Of a stretch of 64,000 nt of DNA, positions 9,121-18,427 are shown piece after piece (positions within the stretch are counted from its first letter, which is position 1; each line of letters starts with the position of its first letter). Source of the DNA: Ferrovibrio sp. (lineage in GTDB: Bacteria > Pseudomonadota > Alphaproteobacteria > Ferrovibrionales > Ferrovibrionaceae); contig JAGOQS010000003.1 of the NCBI GenBank assembly GCA_017991315.1, forward strand, positions 310,001-374,000, given 5' to 3'. The notes under the pieces were generated by a model that did not search any database, had not been told where the DNA came from, and worked only from the letters and a program-made list of their open reading frames with translations. The position numbers and the translations under genes are program-made.

Positions 9121-9618
9121 ATGTTCGACATTGCCTGGTCCGAGTTGGGGGTTATCGCGGTGGTCGCGCTGGTCGTGATCGGCCCGAAGGACCTGCCGAA
9201 GGTGTTGCGCACGGTGGGTCAGTGGACCTCCAAGGCGCGCTCGATGGCGCGCGAATTCCAGTCCGGCATCGACGACATGGTGCGTGAGTCCGAACTGGAC
9301 GAATTGCGCAAATCGGCCAAGCAGGTGACGGACTTCTCGCTGGAAAACGAGATCAAGAAGACCGTCGATCCCGACGGCTCCCTGGAAAAGACCCTGACCG
9401 CTGACGCGCTGCCCTCCTACAACGATCTCGTTTCCCCTGATGGCACGTTGCCCGCGCCGGCGCCGACCGATGCGGTGAGCCTGGCCGAAGCCGATGCCGC
9501 CAAGGCGGCAGCGCAAGCGCCCGCCGTCGAGCCGGTGCCCGCCGCACCCGCCACCGATACCGCTGCCCCGGCCAATGCTGTTTCCGGCGTGCCAGCCAAG
9601 GAAGAACCCAAGCCGTGA
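9121..9618 (+). CDS. tatB: Sec-independent translocase subunit TatB
   Basis: A 165-residue TatB. It begins MFDIAWSELGVIAVVALVVIGPKDLPKV, with the conserved Glu near residue 8 and the GPKDLP hinge, followed by a long amphipathic helix (residues 30-75) and an Ala/Pro-rich tail. TatB and TatC form the receptor for twin-arginine signal peptides. Its stop overlaps the tatC GTG start. Confidence 0.95.
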   Translation: MFDIAWSELGVIAVVALVVIGPKDLPKVLRTVGQWTSKARSMAREFQSGIDDMVRESELDELRKSAKQVTDFSLENEIKKTVDPDGSLEKTLTADALPSYNDLVSPDGTLPAPAPTDAVSLAEADAAKAAAQAPAVEPVPAAPATDTAAPANAVSGVPAKEEPKP

Positions 9619-10484
9619 GCGAGACCAAGCAGCCCGAGGACGAAGTAGAAGCCTCCCGCATGCCGTTGCTCGAGCACCTGATCGAGCTGCGCAATCGGCT
9701 GATGTGGGCCATTGGTTCGATCTTCATCGCCTTTGTCGGCTGCTATTATTTCGCGCCGCATATCTACGCCCTGCTGATGCACCCGCTGATCGAGGCGATG
9801 GGTAGCACCGAAGGCCGGCGCATGATCTTCACCGCGCCGCAGGAAGCCTTCTTCACTTATGTCAAGCTTGGCTTCTGGGCCGCCGCCGTGGTCGCTTTCC
9901 CGGTGATAGCGGCACAGATCTGGATGTTCGTGGCGCCCGGCCTCTACAAGCACGAGAAGAAGGCCTTTCTGCCCTTCCTGGTGGCCACCCCGGTGCTGTT
10001 CGCCATTGGCGGCGCCTTCGTCTACTGGTTCATCATGCCGCTGGCGCTGAAATTCTTCATCGGCTTCGAGGGCCATGGCGGCGACGGCGTGATCCCGATC
10101 CAGCTTGAAACCAAGGTCAGCGAATATCTCTCGCTGGTGATGACCCTGATCTTCGCTTTCGGCCTGGCCTTTCAATTGCCGGTACTGCTGACGCTGCTGG
10201 GCCGCGTCGGGCTGCTGACGGCGGCGGGGCTGGCATCGAAGCGGCGCTATGCCATCGTCATCATGTTCATCTTCGCGGCCATCGTCACGCCGCCGGATAT
10301 TATCAGCCAGATCGGCCTCGCCGTGCCGCTGATCCTGCTTTACGAAGTCTCGATCTGGATGGTGAAGTGGATCGAGCACGACCGCGCCAAGCGCGAGGCT
10401 GCGGAAAAGGCCGCCGAGGAAGCTGCGGAAAAGCCGAAGCCGGCGGAGACGGGCGAGGGCGGAGCCAATCCGCCAGCGCCATAA
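9615..10484 (+). CDS. tatC: Sec-independent translocase subunit TatC
   Basis: A 289-residue, six-helix TatC. The family N-terminal motif MPLLEHLIELRNRLMWA begins near residue 16, and the periplasmic loop with FFTYVKLGFWAA and the FQLPVLLTLLGRVGLL helix follow. TatC recognises the twin-arginine motif. GTG start at 9615 overlaps the tatB stop (GTGA). The C-terminal tail is charged and Ala/Glu/Lys-rich. A likely client in this window is the binding protein encoded at 45674-46993. Confidence 0.96.
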   Translation: MSETKQPEDEVEASRMPLLEHLIELRNRLMWAIGSIFIAFVGCYYFAPHIYALLMHPLIEAMGSTEGRRMIFTAPQEAFFTYVKLGFWAAAVVAFPVIAAQIWMFVAPGLYKHEKKAFLPFLVATPVLFAIGGAFVYWFIMPLALKFFIGFEGHGGDGVIPIQLETKVSEYLSLVMTLIFAFGLAFQLPVLLTLLGRVGLLTAAGLASKRRYAIVIMFIFAAIVTPPDIISQIGLAVPLILLYEVSIWMVKWIEHDRAKREAAEKAAEEAAEKPKPAETGEGGANPPAP

Positions 10485-10499
10485 GTTCGGGTAAAAACC

Positions 10500-11783
10500 A
10501 TGCATGACATAAAAGCCATCCGCGACAATCCGGCCGGCTTCGACGCGGCCCTTGCGCGCCGTGGTCTGGCGCCGGTGGCCGAGGGGCTGGTGGCGCTGGA
10601 CGCTAAGCGCCGCGCCGCCCAGGCGGAATTCGATACCACGCAGGCGAAGCGCAATGCGTTGTCGAAGGAAATCGGCGCCGCCAAAGCGAAGAAGGATGAA
10701 GCCCGCGCCGCCGAGTTGATGGCCGAGGTGGCGGCGCTGAAGGATGCCCTGGCCAAGCACGAGGCCGACCAGGCGGCGTTCGAGGCCGAGTTGAAGGACG
10801 CGCTCAGCCGCATCCCGAATCTCCCGGCCGATGATGTGCCGCTGGGCAAGGACGAGAACGATAACCAGGAACTGCGCCGCGTTGGCGCGCAAAAGAATTT
10901 CAGCTTCAAGCCAAAAGAGCATTTCGATCTCGGCGAAGGCTTCGGCCTGATGGATTTCAACGCCGGCACCAAGCTGGCCGGCGCGCGCTTCACGGTGATG
11001 CGCGGCCAGCTTGCGCGGCTCAGCCGTGCGCTCGGCCAGTTCATGCTGGACCTGCACACGACGGAGTTCGGCTATTCCGAAACCATCGTGCCGCTGCTGG
11101 TGAATGACGATACCGCCTATGGCACCGGACAATTGCCCAAGTTCGGCGATGACCTGTTCCGCACCACGGCCGGCTACTGGCTGATCCCGACGGCGGAAGT
11201 GCCACTGACCAATCTGGCGCGCGATACCATCATCGACGAAAGCCAGTTGCCCTGGCGGCTGACAGCATTGACGCCCTGCTTCCGCTCGGAAGCAGGCGCG
11301 GCGGGGCGTGACACACGCGGCATGATCCGCCAGCACCAGTTCGAGAAGGTGGAGCTGGTCAGCGTTACCCGGCCGGAGGATTCGGTTGCCGAGCATGAGC
11401 GCATGACTCAGGCAGCGGAAGAAGTGCTGAAACGCCTGGAACTGCCGTTCCGTACCATGCTGCTCTGTGCCGGCGATATGGGCAGCGGCGCGCGCAAGAC
11501 CTTCGATATCGAGGTCTGGCTGCCGGGCCAGGATCGTTACCGCGAGATTTCGAGCTGTTCCAATTGCGGCGACTGGCAGGCGCGGCGCATGAATGCCCGC
11601 TGCCGCGCGCCGGGCGAGAAGCAGACCCGCTTCGTGCATACGCTGAACGGCTCCGGCCTCGCCGTGGGCCGCACCCTGATCGCGGTTCTGGAGAATTACC
11701 AGGAGGCCGACGGCTCGGTGAGCATTCCCGCCGCCCTGCTTCCTTATATGGGCGGCCTCAAGAAAATCGAAAAGGCCGCATGA
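10500..11783 (+). CDS. serS: Seryl-tRNA synthetase
   Basis: A 427-residue class II synthetase. The N-terminal antiparallel coiled coil covers about residues 28-100 ([10 protein letters not shown] onward). The catalytic core holds [21 protein letters not shown] (motif 2 region) and [19 protein letters not shown] (motif 3) near residue 385. It charges tRNA-Ser and Sec-tRNA. Its stop overlaps the surE start, continuing the tat-serS-surE-pcm run that is common in proteobacteria. Confidence 0.98.
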   Translation: MHDIKAIRDNPAGFDAALARRGLAPVAEGLVALDAKRRAAQAEFDTTQAKRNALSKEIGAAKAKKDEARAAELMAEVAALKDALAKHEADQAAFEAELKDALSRIPNLPADDVPLGKDENDNQELRRVGAQKNFSFKPKEHFDLGEGFGLMDFNAGTKLAGARFTVMRGQLARLSRALGQFMLDLHTTEFGYSETIVPLLVNDDTAYGTGQLPKFGDDLFRTTAGYWLIPTAEVPLTNLARDTIIDESQLPWRLTALTPCFRSEAGAAGRDTRGMIRQHQFEKVELVSVTRPEDSVAEHERMTQAAEEVLKRLELPFRTMLLCAGDMGSGARKTFDIEVWLPGQDRYREISSCSNCGDWQARRMNARCRAPGEKQTRFVHTLNGSGLAVGRTLIAVLENYQEADGSVSIPAALLPYMGGLKKIEKAA

Positions 11784-12538
11784 TGCGCATCCTGGTCACC
11801 AACGACGACGGCATCCATGCCCCGGGCCTGAAGGTGGCCGAGGCCATCGCCAAGAAGCTGTCGAAGGACATCACCGTTGTCGCGCCTGACTATGAGCAAT
11901 CCGGCGCCTCGCATTCGCTGACCCTGACCCTGCCGCTGCGCCTGCGCAAGCTCAACGCGCGCAAGTTCGCCGTGCGCGGCACGCCGACCGATTGCGTGAT
12001 GATGGCGGTGCACGAGATCATGAAGGGCAAGAAGCCGGACCTGATCATCTCTGGCGTCAACCGTGGCTCGAACCTGGGCGAGGACGTGACCTATTCCGGC
12101 ACCGTCGCCGCCGCCATGGAAGGCACATTGCTGGGCATCCCAAGCATCGCGCTCTCCCAGAAGATCAATCCCGGCCATCCGGTGAAATGGGCCACCGGCG
12201 AACAGCATGCGCCGGGCCTGATCCGCAAGCTGCTCAAGACCGGCTGGCCGCGCGGCGTGCTGATCAACGTGAATTTCCCCGATGTGGTGGCCGATGCGGT
12301 GGCCGGCGTGCAGGTGGTGATGCAGGGCCAGCGCGATCTGACCGATCTGGTGCTCGATCACCGCATCGATGCCCGCGACGTGCCGTATTACTGGATTGGC
12401 TTCCGCCGCCAGAACGGCAAGCCGAAGCGTGGCACCGATCTGCGCAGCGTCGATGAAGGCTATATCGCGGTGACGCCGCTGCAGCTCAACCTGACCCATG
12501 GCGCGAGCCTGAAGGCGCTCCGCGCCGCGCTTGGCTGA
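11780..12538 (+). CDS. surE: 5'/3'-nucleotidase SurE
   Basis: A 252-residue stationary-phase survival phosphatase. The metal-binding N terminus [15 protein letters not shown] and the motifs [25 protein letters not shown] are typical. It dephosphorylates nucleoside monophosphates and short polyphosphates. The start is one of two adjacent ATGs (11780, 11783), both overlapping the serS TGA. The pcm frame overlaps its last codons. Confidence 0.96.
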   Translation: MMRILVTNDDGIHAPGLKVAEAIAKKLSKDITVVAPDYEQSGASHSLTLTLPLRLRKLNARKFAVRGTPTDCVMMAVHEIMKGKKPDLIISGVNRGSNLGEDVTYSGTVAAAMEGTLLGIPSIALSQKINPGHPVKWATGEQHAPGLIRKLLKTGWPRGVLINVNFPDVVADAVAGVQVVMQGQRDLTDLVLDHRIDARDVPYYWIGFRRQNGKPKRGTDLRSVDEGYIAVTPLQLNLTHGASLKALRAALG

Positions 12539-13202
12539 CGCCGTGTCGGAAACGCCGGTCGATCCGCGCGTCATCCAGCTCATCATGGAGCTGCGGCACC
12601 AGGGTATCAAGGATACCCGCGTGCTCTCGGCCATCGAACGGGTGCCGCGCGACCGCTTCGTGCCGTCGCAGTTCCAGGAACATGCCTACGAGAATATCGC
12701 GCTGCCGATTACGCAAGGGCAGACCATCAGCCAGCCCTATGTGGTCGCCTTCATGACCGAGGCCTTGCAGCTCGGCGACCGCATGAAGGTGCTCGAAATT
12801 GGCACCGGCTCAGGCTACCAGACCGCCGTGCTGACCCGGCTCTGCCGCCGCGTCTATACGATTGAACGCTACCGCTCGCTGCTGCTGCAGGCCGAGCGCC
12901 GGTTGGCTGACCTCGGTATCACCAATGTCACCGCCAAGCTTGGCGACGGCAACAAGGGCTGGCCCGAACAGATGCCGTTCGACCGCATCCTGGTGACGGC
13001 CGCGGCCGACAAGCGCCCGGACAGCCTGATTGACCAGCTTTCACCGCAAGGCGGCATCCTGGTGGCGCCGGTCGGCCAGACCGATTCAGCGCAGGACATT
13101 ATCCGCTACACCCGCGACGGCCTTGCCGTGCGCGAGGAGCGCCTGCTTCCGGTCCGCTTCGTGCCGCTCCTGCCCGGCATCGCCAGGGAAGCGGCGGGGT
13201 GA
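12531..13202 (+). CDS. pcm: Protein-L-isoaspartate O-methyltransferase
   Basis: About 220 residues. The SAM-binding motif VLEIGTGSGYQTAVLTRL lies near residue 87 and the substrate-region motif ITQGQTISQPYVVAFM near residue 60. It methylates isoaspartyl residues so that damaged proteins can be repaired. The start is uncertain: a TTG at 12531 or GTG at 12543, both inside the surE end. In many alphaproteobacteria an M23/LysM gene (nlpD) follows pcm; here palindromic repeats follow instead. Confidence 0.96.
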   Translation: MADAVSETPVDPRVIQLIMELRHQGIKDTRVLSAIERVPRDRFVPSQFQEHAYENIALPITQGQTISQPYVVAFMTEALQLGDRMKVLEIGTGSGYQTAVLTRLCRRVYTIERYRSLLLQAERRLADLGITNVTAKLGDGNKGWPEQMPFDRILVTAAADKRPDSLIDQLSPQGGILVAPVGQTDSAQDIIRYTRDGLAVREERLLPVRFVPLLPGIAREAAG

Positions 13203-13293
13203 TTGTTTAAATTAAGTCGTCATGCGCGGACTTGATCCGCGCATCTCCCTCCAATTGGGTAAAGATGCCCGGGTCTAGCCCGGGCATGACGAT
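13201..13293. repeat. Palindromic repeat unit, left flank of GIY-YIG gene
   Basis: Two palindromes in tandem: CGTCATGCGCGGA, CTTGA, TCCGCGCATCT (13218-13246) and GATGCCCGGG, TCTAG, CCCGGGCATGACGA (13264-13293), joined by a spacer with CCAATTGGGTAAA and preceded by GATTGTTTA. The unit recurs almost exactly at 13688-13777. In the first palindrome the two copies differ, yet each keeps complementary arms. Confidence 0.85.
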
Positions 13294-13305
13294 CGATAAA
13301 CGTCG

Positions 13306-13590
13306 TTAGATCAGATCGTCATACAAATCCCGCCAATCCGGGTTCGCCTGTTCTATCAAGGCGATCTTCCACGCTCGGCTCCAATGCTTCAGCGTTTTCT
13401 CACGTTGAATGGCGAGAAGCATCGTCGCATGTTCCTCGACATGAACGAGATGCTTCAGATTATAGCGTCTGGAAAAACCATCCACGATGCCATCACGATG
13501 CTCGGTGGCGCGCTTGGCGATGTCGCTGGTGACGCCGATGTAGAGCGTACCGCCCGGCTTGTTGGTGAGGATATAGACCCAGGCCGACAT
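13306..13590 (-). CDS. Small GIY-YIG nuclease-domain protein
   Basis: A 94-residue single-domain GIY-YIG protein of the UPF0213/YhbQ type. VYILTNKPGGTLYIGVTSDIAKRATEH contains the paired tyrosine strands and the catalytic Arg, and the later EKTLKHWSRAWKIALIEQANPDWRDLYDDL is the typical tail with the metal-binding Glu. No DNA-binding domain is attached. The gene is flanked on both sides by near-identical 90-bp palindromic units, and a third palindrome lies just upstream of its start. Its cellular role is unknown; see findings. Confidence 0.9.
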   Translation of the reverse strand: MSAWVYILTNKPGGTLYIGVTSDIAKRATEHRDGIVDGFSRRYNLKHLVHVEEHATMLLAIQREKTLKHWSRAWKIALIEQANPDWRDLYDDLI

Positions 13591-13613
13591 GACTTGAGTC
13601 TAGGCCGGCATGA

Positions 13614-13642
13614 GATCGCCGGGTCAAGCCCGGCGATGACGA
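13614..13642. repeat. Palindromic repeat upstream of GIY-YIG gene
   Basis: Single palindrome GATCGCCGGG, TCAAG, CCCGGCGATGACGA, 23 bp before the GIY-YIG start codon. It has the same family design as the flanking units. Its arms match those of the first palindrome in the unit at 13688. Confidence 0.85.
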
Positions 13643-13687
13643 TAATATAAAGAATTCGTCATACGAAAGAAAAAGCCTGGGCGTAAC

Positions 13688-13777
13688 GATTGTTTACTTA
13701 ATCGTCATCGCCGGGCTTGACCCGGCGATCTCTCTCCAATTGGTTAAAGATGCCCGGGTCTAGCCCGGGCATGACGA
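13688..13777. repeat. Palindromic repeat unit, right flank of GIY-YIG gene
   Basis: Same architecture as 13201-13293: GATTGTTTA, then CGTCATCGCCGGG, CTTGA, CCCGGCGATCT (13703-13731), spacer CCAATTGGTTAAA, then GATGCCCGGG, TCTAG, CCCGGGCATGACGA (13749-13777). The last 42 nt differ from the left unit at a single base by eye. It also ends 13 bp from the gcdH stop codon. Confidence 0.85.
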
Positions 13778-13790
13778 GCCTTACAGGATT

Positions 13791-14972
13791 TTACTGAAAC
13801 GCCTGGATGCCGGTGATGGCGCGGCCAAGGATCAGCGCATGGACGTCGTGGGTGCCTTCGTAGGTGTTCACGGTTTCCAGGTTCACCATATGGCGGATGA
13901 CATGGAAATCCTCGTGGATGCCGTTGCCGCCATGCATGTCGCGGGCGACACGGGCGATCTCGAGCGCCTTGCCGCAGGAATTGCGCTTGATCAGCGAGAT
14001 CATTTCTGGCGCCGCCTTGCCTTCGTCCTTCAGTCGGCCGACGCGCAGGCAGGCGCTGAGCCCCAGGGCGATTTCGGTCTGCATGTTGGCGAGCTTCAAC
14101 TGCACGAGCTGGGTGGCGGCGAGCGGACGGCCGAACTGCTTGCGGTCCAGCGTATACTGCCGCGCATGGTGCCAGCAGGCTTCCGCCGACCCCATGGCAC
14201 CCCAGGCAATGCCGTAGCGCGCATTGTTGAGGCAGCCGAACGGACCTTTGAGGCCCTGCACATTGGGCAGCCAGTTCTCGTCCGGCACGAACACGTCGTC
14301 CATGACGATTTCGCCGGTGATCGACGCACGCAAGGAAATCTTGCCCTGGATCTTCGGTGCCGAGAGACCCTTCATGCCCTTATCCAGCACGAAGCCGCGG
14401 ATGATGCCATCCTCGGTCTTGGCCCACACCACGAACACATCGGCGATGGGTGCGTTGGAAATCCACATCTTGCTGCCGGTCAGCTTGTAGCCGCCGGGCA
14501 CCTTCACGGCGCGAGTCTTCATGCTGCCGGGATCGGAGCCAGCATCGGGCTCGGTGAGGCCGAAGCAGCCGATCCATTCGCCGGTGGCGAGCTTGGGCAG
14601 ATATTTCTGGCGCGTTTCCTCGGTGCCATAGGCATGGATCGGATGCATCACCAGGCTGGACTGCACGCTCATCATCGAGCGGTAGCCGCTATCGACGCGC
14701 TCGACCTCGCGGGCGATCAGGCCGTAGGAGACATAATTGGTGCCGGCGCAGCCATAGCCGTCGATGGTGGAGCCGAGCAGGCCGAGTTCGCCCATCTCGC
14801 GGAAAATCGCCGGATCAGTCTTTTCCTCGCGGAAGGCTTCCTTCACCCGGGGCAGCAGCTTGGCCTGCGCGTAATCGCGCGCGGTGTCACGCACCATGCG
14901 CTCTTCCTCGGTCAGCTCGGCATCCAGCAGCAGCGGGTCATCCCACTGGAAGGGGGGAAGGGTGTAGGCCAT
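13791..14972 (-). CDS. gcdH: Glutaryl-CoA dehydrogenase (acyl-CoA dehydrogenase family)
   Basis: A 393-residue FAD enzyme. [17 protein letters not shown] near residue 130, [16 protein letters not shown] near 165, and the closing [28 protein letters not shown]-like tail with Glu in TYEGTHD as catalytic base are characteristic of glutaryl-CoA rather than general acyl-CoA dehydrogenases. It converts glutaryl-CoA to crotonyl-CoA in lysine and tryptophan breakdown. The start [10 protein letters not shown] is chosen over an upstream in-frame extension lacking family resemblance. No CoA-transferase partner lies nearby. Confidence 0.9.
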   Translation of the reverse strand: MAYTLPPFQWDDPLLLDAELTEEERMVRDTARDYAQAKLLPRVKEAFREEKTDPAIFREMGELGLLGSTIDGYGCAGTNYVSYGLIAREVERVDSGYRSMMSVQSSLVMHPIHAYGTEETRQKYLPKLATGEWIGCFGLTEPDAGSDPGSMKTRAVKVPGGYKLTGSKMWISNAPIADVFVVWAKTEDGIIRGFVLDKGMKGLSAPKIQGKISLRASITGEIVMDDVFVPDENWLPNVQGLKGPFGCLNNARYGIAWGAMGSAEACWHHARQYTLDRKQFGRPLAATQLVQLKLANMQTEIALGLSACLRVGRLKDEGKAAPEMISLIKRNSCGKALEIARVARDMHGGNGIHEDFHVIRHMVNLETVNTYEGTHDVHALILGRAITGIQAFQ

Positions 14973-15184
14973 CGCGTCTATCCTCTCGGGACTCTTTTCA
15001 GGTTGTCTCTGACTCGGCCGGTTCCGGCGGGCGCGAAGCCTATACCAAGCCTCAAGCCTTGGGAAGAAAGCCCGCCTGCACACAGTTGACGCCCGGTTTT
15101 ACGCCAAAAATTTCCGCAACCCAACCCTGTGGATAGAGTGCGAAAATGTAGCGATACAATGCGTAAAATGGTAACACGGAAGCC

Positions 15185-15394
15185 ATGACAGGGACACAAG
15201 GCGGCAGACCGGGCGACGAGGTAATCGTCGAGTTCATCCGGGTCGGTTCGATGCTTAAGGTGGTGGCGGTGGATACCGTTACCGGCCTGGAAGTGTCGAT
15301 GGTGGGCGACCCGCGCCGCTCCACCGAGGAAATGAAACGCCTTGCCGCGCAGAAACTGCGCTTCGTCCTGGCCAAGAAACAGCAGGGACAATAA
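15185..15394 (+). CDS. Small conserved protein, DUF6898-like, before livH
   Basis: A 69-residue acidic-to-basic protein: GDEVIVEFIRVGSMLKVVAVDTVTGLEVSMVGDP, then a basic helix MKRLAAQKLRFVLAKK. From memory it resembles a small alphaproteobacterial family (DUF6898) of unknown function. No membrane segment or signal is present. It starts 212 bp from the divergent gcdH start and stops 23 bp before livH, so it probably heads the liv transcript. Confidence 0.7.
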   Translation: MTGTQGGRPGDEVIVEFIRVGSMLKVVAVDTVTGLEVSMVGDPRRSTEEMKRLAAQKLRFVLAKKQQGQ

Positions 15395-15417
15395 CGGGCC
15401 GGAACCGGCGGGGGACG

Positions 15418-16332
15418 ATGGAATATTTCCTGCAGCAGTTGATCAACGGGGTCACGCTCGGCGCGGTCTACGCCCTCATCGCCATCGGCTACACGATGGT
15501 TTACGGCATCATCGGCATGATCAATTTCGCCCATGGCGAAATTTACATGATCGGTGCCTTCATCGCCGTCATCACCTTCTCGATCCTCGGCCTGGTCGGC
15601 ATCACCTGGGTGCCGCTGGCTTTGCTCATCGTGCTGGCGGCCTCGATGATCCTCACCGGGCTTTACGGCTGGACCGTGGAACGCGTCGCCTATCGGCCAT
15701 TGCGCGGCTCCTTCCGCCTGGCGCCGCTGATTTCCGCCATCGGCATGTCGATCTTCCTGCAGAACTATGTGCAGATCGCGCAAGGCGCCAAGATCAAGCC
15801 GCTGCAGCCGATGATCCGGGGCGGCGTCGAACTGCTGCATGGCGATGGCTTCTCGGTCAACCTGAGCTACCTGCAGATGATCATCATCGCGCTCACCGTG
15901 GCGCTGATGATCGGCTTCACCTGGCTGATCCAGGCAACGCCCCTGGGCCGTGCGCAGCGCGCCACCGAGCAGGACCGCCTGATGGCCGGGCTGCTGGGCG
16001 TCAACACCGACCGTACCATTTCGCTCACCTTCGTGCTCGGCGCCGTGCTGGCCGCCGTCGCCGGCGTGATGGTGACGCTGTATTACGGCGTGGTCGATTT
16101 CTATATCGGCTTCCTCGCCGGCCTGAAGGCCTTCACCGCCGCCGTGCTCGGCGGCATCGGCAGCCTGCCCGGTGCCATGCTGGGCGGCCTGCTGATCGGC
16201 CTGATCGAGGCCTTCTGGTCGGCCTATTTCAGCATCGAGTACAAGGATGTCGCGGCCTTCTCAATCCTGGTCATTGTGCTGATCTTCCGGCCCACTGGTT
16301 TGCTCGGCCGGCCGGAAGTGGAGAAGGTGTGA
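15418..16332 (+). CDS. livH: Branched-chain amino acid ABC transporter permease LivH
   Basis: A 304-residue permease with about eight membrane helices. The start EYFLQQLINGVTLGAVYALIAIGYTMVYGIIGMINFAHGE is highly typical of LivH, and the ATPase-contact region is ATEQDRLMAGLLGVNTDR near residue 183. With LivM it forms the channel for leucine, isoleucine and valine uptake. Its TGA overlaps the livM ATG. Confidence 0.95.
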   Translation: MEYFLQQLINGVTLGAVYALIAIGYTMVYGIIGMINFAHGEIYMIGAFIAVITFSILGLVGITWVPLALLIVLAASMILTGLYGWTVERVAYRPLRGSFRLAPLISAIGMSIFLQNYVQIAQGAKIKPLQPMIRGGVELLHGDGFSVNLSYLQMIIIALTVALMIGFTWLIQATPLGRAQRATEQDRLMAGLLGVNTDRTISLTFVLGAVLAAVAGVMVTLYYGVVDFYIGFLAGLKAFTAAVLGGIGSLPGAMLGGLLIGLIEAFWSAYFSIEYKDVAAFSILVIVLIFRPTGLLGRPEVEKV

Positions 16333-17615
16333 TGACGCTGCCGGCCCGCTTCAAGGACGCCATCCTCGCCGGCCTGGTTGCCGGCGTGCTGGCATTACCG
16401 CTGCTCGGCTTCGAAACTGTCGATACCGGCGGCCCGCTCGGCATCAAGACCCGCTGGCATCTGGTTGGCTATGCCGCTGCTGGCGTCTTCCTCGGCCGCT
16501 TGCTGCTGATGGCGTTGCTCGACTGGCGGCGCGGCAAGGTGCAGGCCCAGGCCACGATACAGACCGGCAAGCGCGACCGGATGGCGGAGCTGGGCCGCAA
16601 GGCCGATACCTGGCTGATGCCGGCGCTGATCGCCTTTGCCGTGATCCTGCCGATGATGCCTTTTGCCGACCGCACCGTGGTCGATCTCGGCACCGTGGTG
16701 CTGATCTATGTCATGCTCGGCTGGGGCCTCAATATCGTCGTCGGCCTGGCCGGCCTGCTCGATCTCGGCTATGTCGCTTTCTATGCCGTCGGCGCCTATT
16801 CCTATGCGCTGCTCTCAAAGAATTTCGGCCTGAATTTCTGGGAATGCCTGCCGCTCGCCGGCCTGTTCGCGGCGCTCTTCGGCGTCGCGCTCGGCTTCCC
16901 GGTGCTGCGGCTGCGCGGCGACTATCTCGCCATCGTCACGCTTGGCTTTGGCGAGATCATCCGCATCGTGCTGCTGAACTGGCAGAAGCTTACCGGCGGC
17001 CCCAACGGCATTTCAGGCATCCAGCGCCCGAGCTTCTTCGGCTACCCGTTCAGCGCCAACCCGCCGGAAGGCACCACCTCCTTCCACCAGTTGTTCGGCC
17101 TGGAATTCGCTTCCACGCACCGCATCGTGTTTCTGTATTACCTGATCCTGGCGCTGGCCTTGCTCACCAACCTGTTCACCCAGCGCATCCGCAAGCTGCC
17201 GGTGGGCCGCGCCTGGGAAGCCTTGCGCGAGGATGAAATCGCCTGTCGCGCACTTGGCATAAACCCGACCAACACCAAGCTGACCGCCTTTGCCATCGGC
17301 GCCATGTTTGGCGGTTTCGCCGGCAGCTTCTTTGCCACGCGCCAGGGCTTCATCAGCCCGGAAAGCTTCACCTTCATCGAATCCGCCGTGATCCTGGCCA
17401 TCGTGGTGCTGGGCGGCATGGGCAGTCAGGCCGGCATCGTGCTGGCCGCCGCCTTCCTCACGCTGCTGCCCGAGTTGGCGCGCGAATTCTCACTGTTTCG
17501 CATGCTCGCTTTCGGCCTCGCCATGGTGCTGATCATGGTCTGGCGGCCGCAAGGGCTGCTGGCGCATCGCGAGCCGACCATGCGGCTTGCGAAAGCCGGG
17601 GGAGGCGGGCCATGA
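16332..17615 (+). CDS. livM: Branched-chain amino acid ABC transporter permease LivM
   Basis: A 427-residue LivM. An N-terminal extension of about 100 residues, with one or two helices, precedes the core that begins near LNIVVGLAGLLDLGYVAFYAVGAYSYALL. The ATPase-contact loop is WEALREDEIACRALGINPTNTKL near residue 295. The overlap with livH (TGATG) and 4-bp overlap with livG indicate translational coupling. Confidence 0.95.
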   Translation: MTLPARFKDAILAGLVAGVLALPLLGFETVDTGGPLGIKTRWHLVGYAAAGVFLGRLLLMALLDWRRGKVQAQATIQTGKRDRMAELGRKADTWLMPALIAFAVILPMMPFADRTVVDLGTVVLIYVMLGWGLNIVVGLAGLLDLGYVAFYAVGAYSYALLSKNFGLNFWECLPLAGLFAALFGVALGFPVLRLRGDYLAIVTLGFGEIIRIVLLNWQKLTGGPNGISGIQRPSFFGYPFSANPPEGTTSFHQLFGLEFASTHRIVFLYYLILALALLTNLFTQRIRKLPVGRAWEALREDEIACRALGINPTNTKLTAFAIGAMFGGFAGSFFATRQGFISPESFTFIESAVILAIVVLGGMGSQAGIVLAAAFLTLLPELAREFSLFRMLAFGLAMVLIMVWRPQGLLAHREPTMRLAKAGGGGP

Positions 17616-18427
17616 GCCACCTCCTGAAAGTAGAGCATCTCACCATGCGCTTCGGCGGACTGGTGGCGGTGGACAACGTGTCCTTCACCGCGCAGCCGCG
17701 CCAGATCACCGCCGTGATCGGCCCCAATGGTGCCGGCAAGACCACGGTGTTCAACTGCATCGCCGGTTTCTACAAGCCGACCATCGGCCGCCTCAGCCTG
17801 ATCAACGATGGCACCGAGTATCTGCTGGAGCGCATGCAGGGGCATGACATCCCGAGGCTCGCCCGCGTCGCGCGCACTTTCCAGAATATCCGCTTATTTC
17901 CGCAGATGACGGTGCTGGAAAACCTGATCGTGGCCCAGCACAACAAGCTGATGCTCGCCTCGGGTTACACGCTGCTGGGGCTGTTCGGCTGGCGCGGCTA
18001 TGCCCGGGCCGAGAAGGCAGCGGTGGAGCAGGCGCGCTACTGGCTGCACCAGACGCAGTTGACCGAGATGGCCGATATGCCCGCCGGCAGCCTGCCTTAT
18101 GGTGGCCAGCGCCGGCTTGAGATCGCGCGCGCCATGTGCACAGAGCCGGTGCTGCTCTGCCTGGATGAGCCGGCCGCCGGCCTCAATCCGCGCGAAAGCG
18201 CCGATCTCAACAATCTGCTGCAATTCATCCGCGACCAACATGGCTGCGGCGTGCTGCTGATCGAACACGACATGAGCGTGGTGATGCAGATTTCCGATCA
18301 TGTTGTGGTGCTGGATTACGGCAAGAAGATCGCCGATGGCACGCCGGCGCAGGTGCGGTCCGACCCGACCGTGATCAAGGCGTATCTCGGCGAGGATTTC
18401 GGTGTTGAAGAAGCGGGGGCCGCCTGA
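17612..18427 (+). CDS. livG: Branched-chain amino acid ABC transporter ATPase LivG
   Basis: A 271-residue ATPase. Walker A GPNGAGKTTVFN lies near residue 37, the LivG-type ARTFQNIRLFPQMTVLENL follows, the signature here is LPYGGQRRLEIARAM, and Walker B LLCLDEPAAGLNP. It overlaps livM by 4 bp, and its stop overlaps the livF start by one base. Confidence 0.95.
   Translation: MSHLLKVEHLTMRFGGLVAVDNVSFTAQPRQITAVIGPNGAGKTTVFNCIAGFYKPTIGRLSLINDGTEYLLERMQGHDIPRLARVARTFQNIRLFPQMTVLENLIVAQHNKLMLASGYTLLGLFGWRGYARAEKAAVEQARYWLHQTQLTEMADMPAGSLPYGGQRRLEIARAMCTEPVLLCLDEPAAGLNPRESADLNNLLQFIRDQHGCGVLLIEHDMSVVMQISDHVVVLDYGKKIADGTPAQVRSDPTVIKAYLGEDFGVEEAGAA

Noticed and set aside
13201-13777. Palindromes around the GIY-YIG gene as a CRISPR array
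   Set aside because: No regular spacer length, no unique spacers and no cas genes; units are palindromes of varying sequence.
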